Positions 53,841 through 60,422 of a DNA stretch of 64,000 bases are shown one piece after another. Position 1 is the stretch's first letter. Each line of letters starts with the position of its first letter. The DNA is taken from assembly GCA_040219575.1 (NCBI GenBank), contig JAVJSD010000054.1, positions 55,523 to 119,522 of the forward strand, given 5' to 3'. The translations under genes were made by a program, and so were the position numbers. The notes beneath the pieces were generated by a model, which worked only from the letters and a program-made list of their open reading frames with translations, did no database searches and was not told the DNA's origin. The DNA comes from JAVJSD01 sp040219575. GTDB taxonomy: Bacteria > Planctomycetota > Planctomycetia > Pirellulales > Pirellulaceae.

Positions 53841-55010
53841 TCAGTTGGCGACCAGGTGCAGAATGCGGGCGGCGTGGCCGGCGCTGTTGGTCTCTTTCGA
53901 GACGCGCAGCACGAGCGTGTGCCGCCCGGGCGACAAGTCACTGGCCAGCAGCACCGTGCGCGGGTAGTGCAATCCCGCGCTGTAGTGGTGAAAGAGGTCG
54001 ATACGCTTCCACTCTCCGCCGTCGATGCTGGCCTCGAGGATGCCCGCATCGGGACCAGCGACGAGGTACGCGCCGACCGCGGCTCCGTCGAATTCGAGCG
54101 TCAACTCCGCGCCCGGTTCGGTCGCGCAGAGCATCTCGACCTCCGTGAAGCGATTGCGTTTGCTCCCCTTCAGAGTGTCCCACGCGGGCACGTGGATTCG
54201 CCAGCCCTGTTTGATTCTGGCGCGATGGAGATCGACGTAGCGACCACGTTCGTAGCTGCCCGAATCGAGCGGCTCGGGGAGTTTCGCCGTCGTCTTTTCG
54301 CCATCCTTCGCCAACGGCGCATTCCAAGCCTGCTCGAAAAGCTGCGCGATCATCTGCGCGGCGATTGCATTGCCGGCGGGCTTGGGATGCGTGCCGCCGT
54401 ACTGTTGCCACGTGAGCCGGTCGGCGTCGATTCGCTGGGCTACTTCGCGTGCCAGGTGAATCGTGGAAACGTGGTAATGCTCCGCGACCCGCCCGTGGGC
54501 GGCCATCGTCAGCGGCTCCTTGCCGGCCTGCAACTGCTCGAGCATCTCGGGATTGACGAAGTACGTCACGACGACGTCGGCATGCGGATTGTGCCGCCAG
54601 AGCTGCCGCAAGACGCCCTCCAGTCCGCGAATGCACTCCCGCCGCGCGTGGTGCGCGTCCTGGTCGTCGTTGACCGCGTACTCGACGAACAAGAGATCGA
54701 CGGGGCCTTTGGCGAGCACATCCTCGGCCAAGCGAAACGCGCCGGTGGTCGAGCAGGTCGAGGAGATGCCGGCGTTGGTGAAGGTGAACTCGACATCGGG
54801 AAAGCGCTTTTCCAGCCACGCCATCACCATCGGGCGGTAGCCGTTCATCTCGGTGATCGATCCGCCGAGAAAAGCAACGTGGCCTTGGTGGTTCCGCTCG
54901 AACTCGATGCGGCAGTTATTGAGATCGCCGCGCAACTGCACGTTTTCCGTAACGGCCTGCTCCTCGGCGTCGCTGATTCTCGCGACGAGCAGCACGCAGG
55001 CCATCAGCAT
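53841..55010 (-). CDS. SGNH/GDSL-type hydrolase, exported
   Basis: 389 aa from the ATG of MLMACVLLVARISDAEE, a short signal sequence; the reading frame is open 60 codons further but crosses a repeat palindrome (55065-55085), so that part is taken as intergenic. Block I GHVAFLGGSITEMNGYRP with nucleophile Ser51, block II FTNAGISSTCSTTG, block III FVEYAVNDDQDAHH, block V GGTHPKPAGN with His208. The C-terminal about 110 residues are beta-rich (jelly-roll-like). Typical of carbohydrate esterases acting on polysaccharides; the substrate is not known. Confidence 0.88.
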   Translation of the reverse strand: MLMACVLLVARISDAEEQAVTENVQLRGDLNNCRIEFERNHQGHVAFLGGSITEMNGYRPMVMAWLEKRFPDVEFTFTNAGISSTCSTTGAFRLAEDVLAKGPVDLLFVEYAVNDDQDAHHARRECIRGLEGVLRQLWRHNPHADVVVTYFVNPEMLEQLQAGKEPLTMAAHGRVAEHYHVSTIHLAREVAQRIDADRLTWQQYGGTHPKPAGNAIAAQMIAQLFEQAWNAPLAKDGEKTTAKLPEPLDSGSYERGRYVDLHRARIKQGWRIHVPAWDTLKGSKRNRFTEVEMLCATEPGAELTLEFDGAAVGAYLVAGPDAGILEASIDGGEWKRIDLFHHYSAGLHYPRTVLLASDLSPGRHTLVLRVSKETNSAGHAARILHLVAN

Positions 55011-55265
55011 CAGCCACGGACGGCAGGCCGACCTCAGGTTCTGCCCGCAGCGCCGACGTCGGCCGCCGACGCTGGCAGCGTCGGCTGCGAAAGAACCTGT
55101 GATTCTGCAATTCAACACGAGATGGTCCGAGGAGGGATTCATGGGAAGCGTAACCAAGGATAGGCGGAAGAACCGGAACGGTCGGCGCAAGCAAACATTT
55201 TAGCTGGCCGCCTGCGGAGATGCGAAAGGCGGATCGTGATTGCGCGACTGGCCGCCAACGATCAA
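55011..55265. other. Intergenic region with palindromic repeats
   Basis: 255 bp. GCCGACGTCGGC (55052-55063) and the 21-bp palindrome 55065-55085 (arms GCCGACGCTG/CAGCGTCGGC). No gene supported. Confidence 0.5.
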
Positions 55266-55763
55266 TTACAGATCGTCGTAGGGGCGATTGAGAATCTCGC
55301 TGAGGATGATCGCCTGGCGCAGGTTCTTCGGCGAACGGAACATGTCGGCGATCGCACCGCCGCCTGGCTGCCGGGCGGCCTGTTGGCCGTCGCCGAGCGT
55401 CGGCAACTCCTGCGGCTCCTCGACGCCCACCGAAGTGTCGCGCAGTTGACCGAGCGTGTGGTCGAACACCTCATGCAGGTGCGCGTCCATCTGCTCGTCG
55501 GCCTGATCCACTTCATCGCCGGAGATGAGATTCTTTTTGCCGAAGTAGTCCTGAACCTGCTCCGCCAGCGGTTCGCGGACGGTCTCCGCCTCCACCACCT
55601 CCGGTTCGACGATCTGAATCTCCGGAACGGGAGGCTGCGCCGGCGGGAACGCCTGACGCGGCGGCGCCTGGGGCGCCTGCTGCGCGGGACGTCGCTGCTG
55701 GTCCTGCCGTTGTTGGCGCCGCGCGGCGGCTCGGCGAAGGAATTCTTCGATGTCGTCGGACAT
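55266..55763 (-). CDS. Hypothetical Gln/Pro-rich protein downstream of floA
   Basis: 165 aa, no recognised domain. MSDDIEEFLRRAAARRQQRQDQQRR is a charged helix, followed by a Pro/Gln/Ala-rich linker (about 27-55), an acidic middle (IVEPEVVEAETVREPLAEQVQDYF) and a conserved-looking C-terminal tail ADMFRSPKNLRQAIILSEILNRPYDDL. No membrane segment. It is the last gene after nfeD protease, nfeD and floA on the same strand, separated from floA by three REP copies, and may be a cytoplasmic partner of that complex. I start at MSDD; the frame continues 26 codons into the REP. Confidence 0.75.
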   Translation of the reverse strand: MSDDIEEFLRRAAARRQQRQDQQRRPAQQAPQAPPRQAFPPAQPPVPEIQIVEPEVVEAETVREPLAEQVQDYFGKKNLISGDEVDQADEQMDAHLHEVFDHTLGQLRDTSVGVEEPQELPTLGDGQQAARQPGGGAIADMFRSPKNLRQAIILSEILNRPYDDL

Positions 55764-55830
55764 GGCGATCGTCAGGGATTCGTGCGTCTGGTAGCGGAAC
55801 TCGTGAGAGTTCCGATGAACTTGGATGGTC

Positions 55831-55932
55831 GGAAGTCTCACGACTTCCGCTACCTGATTAGTCGATCGTCGGAAGTCTCACGACTTCCGCTACGTATTGG
55901 TCGATGGTGGGAAGTCTCACGACTTCCGCTGC
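55831..55932 (-). repeat. Three tandem GTAG REP elements
   Basis: Copies 55831-55853, 55871-55893 and 55910-55932, period about 40 bp, all in one orientation: GTAG (third copy GCAG), stem GGAAGTC, loop GTGA, stem GACTTCC. They fill the space between floA and the following gene. The last copy touches the floA stop codon. Confidence 0.85.
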
Positions 55933-57021
55933 CTAGTTGTCGGATCGGCTGGTGAGCGAGATCGACTTTCGCATATCGGTGTCGGCCTGCACGTTGCGCA
56001 TCTTGTAGTAGTCCATGATGCCCAGCTTGCCCGAACGGAACGCCTCGGCCATCGCCTTGGGGACTTCCGCCTCGGCCTCGACCAGCTTGGCGCGGCTGTC
56101 CTCGATAGCGGCGGTTTGCTCCTGCTCGGCGGCCACCGCCATCGCGCGGCGGCCTTCGGCGCGGGCCCGGGCCACCCGCGTATCGGCCTCGGCCTGGTCG
56201 GCCTGCAGCCGGGCGCCGATGTTCTGGCCGACGTCGATGTCGGCGATGTCGATCGACACGATTTCGAAGGCGGTCTGCGAATCGAGCCGGCGGGCGAGCA
56301 CCGTCTTGGAAATGCGGTCGGGATTCTCCAACACCACCTTGTGATGGTCGGCCGAGCCGATGGCGCTGACGATGCCTTCGCCGACGCGGGCGATGATGGT
56401 CTCTTCGGTCGCCCCGCCGATCAACTGCTGCAGGTTGGCGCGCACCGTGACGCGGGCCTTCACCTTCAGCTGAATGCCGTCTTTGGCCACGGCGTCGAGC
56501 GAGGGACGGGCGGTGCCCTTGGGCGGGCAGTCGATCACCTTGGGGTAAACGCTCGTCTGCACGGCCTCCAGCACGTTGCGGCCGGCCAGGTCGATGGCGG
56601 TGGCTTCGCGGAACGAGAGCTTGATGGTTTTCGCCTTGTGGGCCGCGATCAGCGCCTGAATCACCAGCGGCACCCGGCCGCCCGCCAGGTAGTGCGCCTC
56701 GAGGGCGCGCGGCGTGATGTCGTCGGCCAGCCCCGCTTGCACGGCCATGATCTTCGATTGCACGATCACCGCCGGATTCACTTTCCGGAACGTCATGCCG
56801 AGCAGGTCCCAGATGGTGATGCCGGCGCCGGTCATCAGCGACTGGATCCACCACTTGAAGTACCGCGCCAACACGGCCAGCACAATCAACATGAAGATGA
56901 TCACGACGACGATGAAGACGATGATCCCGATCGTGATCGGATCGATGTCGCCGTCGCCTTGCCCCAACAGCAACATGCGTTGCACATCCCCAGCCATGAA
57001 CATCGGCCCAGCCATGAACAT
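55933..57021 (-). CDS. floA: Flotillin-like protein FloA
   Basis: 362 aa. Start at the ATG with AAGGA 8 bp upstream (57021); a TTG start 14 codons earlier is possible. An 18-bp duplication codes for MFMAGPMFMAGD at the N-terminus. One long membrane hairpin/helix, about 27-52 (PITIGIIVFIVVVIIFMLIVLAVLA), then the FloA core: ITIWDLLGMTFRKVNPAVIVQSKIMAVQAGL, RVTVRANLQQLIGGATEETIIARVGEGIVSAIGS and the EA-rich coiled coil AEADTRVARARAEGRRAMAVAAEQEQ. It organises membrane microdomains with NfeD-type partners. It is co-oriented with two nfeD genes upstream. Confidence 0.95.
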   Translation of the reverse strand: MFMAGPMFMAGDVQRMLLLGQGDGDIDPITIGIIVFIVVVIIFMLIVLAVLARYFKWWIQSLMTGAGITIWDLLGMTFRKVNPAVIVQSKIMAVQAGLADDITPRALEAHYLAGGRVPLVIQALIAAHKAKTIKLSFREATAIDLAGRNVLEAVQTSVYPKVIDCPPKGTARPSLDAVAKDGIQLKVKARVTVRANLQQLIGGATEETIIARVGEGIVSAIGSADHHKVVLENPDRISKTVLARRLDSQTAFEIVSIDIADIDVGQNIGARLQADQAEADTRVARARAEGRRAMAVAAEQEQTAAIEDSRAKLVEAEAEVPKAMAEAFRSGKLGIMDYYKMRNVQADTDMRKSISLTSRSDN

Positions 57022-57122
57022 CGGCGAATTCCTTGGTGCAGAAAAGGTGGTGTCGAGGCGCAACTCCGTCGCCGCGTGCTGCTTTTATCGAGCAGCGGTC
57101 AACGGCTGTCAAGTCAACCAGG

Positions 57123-57722
57123 CTAAGCCAGTGGATCGTCCAGCGGGTCGAGACCCAACGCGTCGATGGGACGAGCGAGCAGATCCTCCTCCGACTGCTC
57201 TTCCTCGGATCGCGGCAGCGGCGCGGGCAGCGGCTCGTCGGTGGGAGCGACGACGATGCGATTGAGCCGCACGCCGACGACCTTGACCGTCTCGCCGGGA
57301 TCGATCGCCATTCCCCGACTGACCGCGTCGAAACTTCGGCCGTCGATCCGCACCAGCCCGCTGGGAAGCATCTTGCTCTTGGCCTGGCCGATTCGACCGA
57401 TCATCGCCTTCAGATCGCCGTGTTCGTGTTCGGGAAGGATCTCGCGATCGCTTTTGGGCAGGCGAATCAGGATCAGTCGGCCCAGCGGCGTCTGCGGCCA
57501 GTAACGGACGGCCAGATACATCACCAGAGGAACACCAAGGGCCGTCAAACCCAGCACCAAGGAGCCGTTGCGCATGCTGCTGGTGAAGGCGATCACCACC
57601 GCCCCCAGAATCGCCAACGCCGAGATGACGCCCAACACGCCGCCCGAGGGGATGAACACCTCGAGGATCATCAGTACGAGACCCAGCAGCAGCAATAACA
57701 GCGCCCAGTAGAAGGGATCCAT
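57123..57722 (-). CDS. NfeD family membrane protein (short form)
   Basis: 199 aa, ATG preceded by AGAGG. Four membrane helices in the first about 85 residues (MDPFYWALLLLLLGLVLMILEVFIPSGG, VLGVISALAILGAVVIAFTSS, then GSLVLGLTALGVPLVMYLAVRYW). C-terminal OB-fold: LKAMIGRIGQAKSKMLPSGLVRIDGRSFDAVSRGMAIDPGETVKVVGVRLNRIVV, the NfeD C-domain. It lies between the long NfeD protease (44 bp) and floA (101 bp), as in the conserved nfeD-floA operons, and probably binds FloA. Confidence 0.9.
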   Translation of the reverse strand: MDPFYWALLLLLLGLVLMILEVFIPSGGVLGVISALAILGAVVIAFTSSMRNGSLVLGLTALGVPLVMYLAVRYWPQTPLGRLILIRLPKSDREILPEHEHGDLKAMIGRIGQAKSKMLPSGLVRIDGRSFDAVSRGMAIDPGETVKVVGVRLNRIVVAPTDEPLPAPLPRSEEEQSEEDLLARPIDALGLDPLDDPLA

Positions 57723-57766
57723 GGTGTTACCTCTCGGCGTCGCCCTTTGGCGTCGGCATCTTACCC

Positions 57767-60022
57767 TCAGACGTCGGCATCGCCGACCGGGCGAACCCGC
57801 ACACGATTGCCGAGGACTTCCTCCACCACCACCGGTGTGCCGGGATCGAGCAGTTCGCCGTCGCTGATGACCGCCACAACCTCGTCGCCGAACTGTGCCT
57901 TGCCCGACGGTGTGAGCCGCGTGACCGCCACGCCCGGCTGTCCCACCAGGTGCGTCCAATCGACCAACGACTCGCGACGACGCAGTTGTTCGGCGTCTTC
58001 GCCCGTCGGCGGTTGAAGCATCAGGTGCCTGCCGTAGCGAGTCCGCGGCAACAAGTGGCGGACCAGCACCAGGGCCACGATCGCGCCCGCGCCGGAGACC
58101 AGCACCATCGACAGCGAGTACGGCAATTGGGCCAACTCCTCGCTGGTGCGGGGAATCACGAACGTTTGGCTGGCCAGCACCACCGAGGCGATGATCAACG
58201 CCCCGCCCCCGATGCCGAACACGCCCATGCCGGGCACCAGGAAGATCTCCACACCCACGCAGGCCAGGCCGGTCACGAACATCAGGATTTCGAGCCAGTC
58301 GGCGGTGCCGCTCAGGAACTGACTCCAGAAGAACAGCACGAAACAGACGATCGACACAAAGCCCGGCACGCCCAATCCCGGCGACGAGGCCTCGGAGAAC
58401 AGCGCCATCACCGCGATGAACAACAACGTCGGCGCCATCCAGGTCGACATCTGGGCCAGCGATTCGATGAAGGAATGGGCCCAACTCGGCTCGATCGTCT
58501 CGGGCTCGCCCTCGAGGTGATACAGGGCGCGGACTTCCTCAAAGTCGCCGGCCAGGTAGCGGGCCAGCCCCAACTGCTCGGCCAACTGACCGCTGACGCC
58601 GCCGCGCGTATCAATCTCGCCCCCTTGCCGCCAATCGCCGGAATTCTCCTGCTCGGCGAGTTCCTCCTTGCAGAAGTAGCGCTCCGCGCCGTTGGGCAAG
58701 GTGTAGCGGTGCACCACCAACTCGGGATCCACCAGCGCCGCCATCAGCGACCAGTCGCGATTTCGTTCTTCCGCCAGCGCCTTGATGGTCGGCAGCAATT
58801 CGTCGGGGCTGAACTCGTCGTTGGTCTTGAACTCGCCTCCCAATTGGGCGCGGGGATTGACCACCAGATGATCGCAGGCCAGCGCCACGAGCGAGGCGTC
58901 CGCTCGAGCCGAGCTCTCCACGTAAGCGACCGTACGCACCTGGCTGGCGTCGAGCTCCACCAGGAAGTTCGCCAACGCGGCGCTTTCGGTGGGAAAGCCG
59001 CCCAGACTGTCGATGCGAATGCAGACGAAATTGATTTCGCCGTTGGCCGCCTTGGAGTCGATGCCGCGCTGCACCCACTGCACCCACTTGGCGTCGACTT
59101 CGCCGTTGAGGTCGATCACGGCCGCCCGCCACTTGACGCCCAAGGCGGGATTCTCCTCGATGCCCCCCGGCGGAATGCTCAGCGCCGTCGCCAGTTCCTT
59201 GGGCGTCTCGGCCAGGTGGCTGACGAACCGGTAGGTGTTCCGCAATTCGTAGCCCGTGAAGTCGGCCATCTCGCCCTTGCCGGAGATCGTGTCCACGGAA
59301 TCGACGACGACTTCTTTCTCCAAATCCTTGAGCTCCGGTTCGGTGACGTACCGCACGCCGTCGACCGTCTTGACGCGAAGCACGTCGAGGTTCTTGTCGA
59401 GCATCGCCAGCGCCACGGGGGCGGGAATGACGCCGCGCCGCTCGGCGATTTCGCGGTAGGCCGACCGCATGGTGTCTTCGATGAACTCCTCGTCGATGCC
59501 GGCCCGGCCCAGGTCGGCGTCGCCGGCCATCACGATCTCCTCGCAGGCCAGCACCGGCAGCACGGCGTGTCCCTCCACGCCTTCGGGCAGGTACGCCACC
59601 GTCCGCACACGGCTCAGCTCCTGGCTGGAGAGAAAGCGGGCCAACGAAAACGACCGTTCGAATTCGCTTCCCGCGCCCGACTGCCCCTGCTTGCCGCGAA
59701 ACTCGAGAATCACCACCGGCCGCTCGCCATCGCTGAGGGCGGCGGCTTGCTGAACAACCTGGCCGACCATCCGTTTCACTTGCGAATCGACGTCGCCGGC
59801 GATGGGCAAGGCGACGGGCAAGAGATACGCCCGCTGCGTCGCCGATTCAGCGACACTCGGCTCGTCGGGGGCCGGCGCGTCGGGGGCCGGCGCGTCGGGC
59901 GCTGGCGGTTCGTCGGCGCCGCCGGCGAGCAACAAGACGGCCGAGGCGAGGAGCAACACTCCGAACCCTCTCCGGCAGTCCGCGGAGGCGCGGGTCCTCG
60001 TGACGCAAGTTGTAACCGTCAT
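57767..60022 (-). CDS. NfeD long form: ClpP-class membrane serine protease with duplicated protease domain
   Basis: 751 aa. Signal-like helix about 20-36, then a PAPDA repeat linker (about 39-55). Two ClpP/SppA-like domains: A about 65-290 (RPVVILEFRGKQG ... LACEEIVMAGDADLGRAGI) and B about 300-500 (WRAAVIDLNGEVDAKW ... RIDSLGGFPTESAALANFL ... ACDHLVVNPRAQLGG). A normal long NfeD has one. In B a Ser lies at the catalytic position region (SSARADASLVALACD), in A the matching stretch is GHAVLPVLACE without Ser. Next, four membrane helices (about 520-665), then the NfeD OB domain GQPGVAVTRLTPSGKAQFGD at the C-terminus. First gene of the nfeD-nfeD-floA operon. Confidence 0.85.
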   Translation of the reverse strand: MTVTTCVTRTRASADCRRGFGVLLLASAVLLLAGGADEPPAPDAPAPDAPAPDEPSVAESATQRAYLLPVALPIAGDVDSQVKRMVGQVVQQAAALSDGERPVVILEFRGKQGQSGAGSEFERSFSLARFLSSQELSRVRTVAYLPEGVEGHAVLPVLACEEIVMAGDADLGRAGIDEEFIEDTMRSAYREIAERRGVIPAPVALAMLDKNLDVLRVKTVDGVRYVTEPELKDLEKEVVVDSVDTISGKGEMADFTGYELRNTYRFVSHLAETPKELATALSIPPGGIEENPALGVKWRAAVIDLNGEVDAKWVQWVQRGIDSKAANGEINFVCIRIDSLGGFPTESAALANFLVELDASQVRTVAYVESSARADASLVALACDHLVVNPRAQLGGEFKTNDEFSPDELLPTIKALAEERNRDWSLMAALVDPELVVHRYTLPNGAERYFCKEELAEQENSGDWRQGGEIDTRGGVSGQLAEQLGLARYLAGDFEEVRALYHLEGEPETIEPSWAHSFIESLAQMSTWMAPTLLFIAVMALFSEASSPGLGVPGFVSIVCFVLFFWSQFLSGTADWLEILMFVTGLACVGVEIFLVPGMGVFGIGGGALIIASVVLASQTFVIPRTSEELAQLPYSLSMVLVSGAGAIVALVLVRHLLPRTRYGRHLMLQPPTGEDAEQLRRRESLVDWTHLVGQPGVAVTRLTPSGKAQFGDEVVAVISDGELLDPGTPVVVEEVLGNRVRVRPVGDADV

Positions 60023-60422
60023 GGCGATTGTGGCACGCTGCCCCGAGCGTGCGTAAACGGTGTCTGTTCAATGGTTTGCAGACCACCGAATTATAGGTCT
60101 GCGGCAAGGCGAAGGAAAGCGGCGCTGTGCGAAGGCAAAGGGGAAGCAGGGCGAAGGTAGAAGTGAAAAGGTAAAAGGTAAAAGGAGTTGCATCGACCTG
60201 AGTGATCGGGACAGCCGCAACGGCCGGCGCCTCGCGCGCGATCGGGCAAGGACGAAGAGCCCTCGGCGCTCAGTACTTATGCCCTTTACCTTTCTACTTT
60301 TGCCTTGTTGCCTCGTCCCGCCGGCTTGTGGCAGGCCGCCGGCTGCGTAAGACTATCGGACGTCGGCATTTCGGCGATTGCCGCGGCTTCCCTTTCATGA
60401 ATCGACGGGCGAGAGAACACGA
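60023..60422. other. Divergent intergenic region with AAAAGGT repeat
   Basis: 400 bp between the NfeD protease and the hydroxylase subunit. AAAAGGT units at 60165-60184 and a pyrimidine-rich counterpart CCCTTTACCTTTCTAC at about 60281-60296 form a loose inverted pair about 100 bp apart. No gene seen. Confidence 0.5.
60165..60184 (+). repeat. Heptamer microsatellite AAAAGGT
   Basis: Nearly three units of AAAAGGT (AAAAGGT, AAAAGGT, AAAAGG). Third heptamer family in the window. Confidence 0.7.

Noticed and set aside
41700..55950. CRISPR array suspected from repeated hairpins
   Set aside because: Copies are dispersed or at a fixed 40-bp period with non-unique spacers, flank no cas genes and have REP structure.
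57950..60160. Open frame of 736 codons antisense to the NfeD protease
   Set aside because: His/Gln-rich shadow frame.
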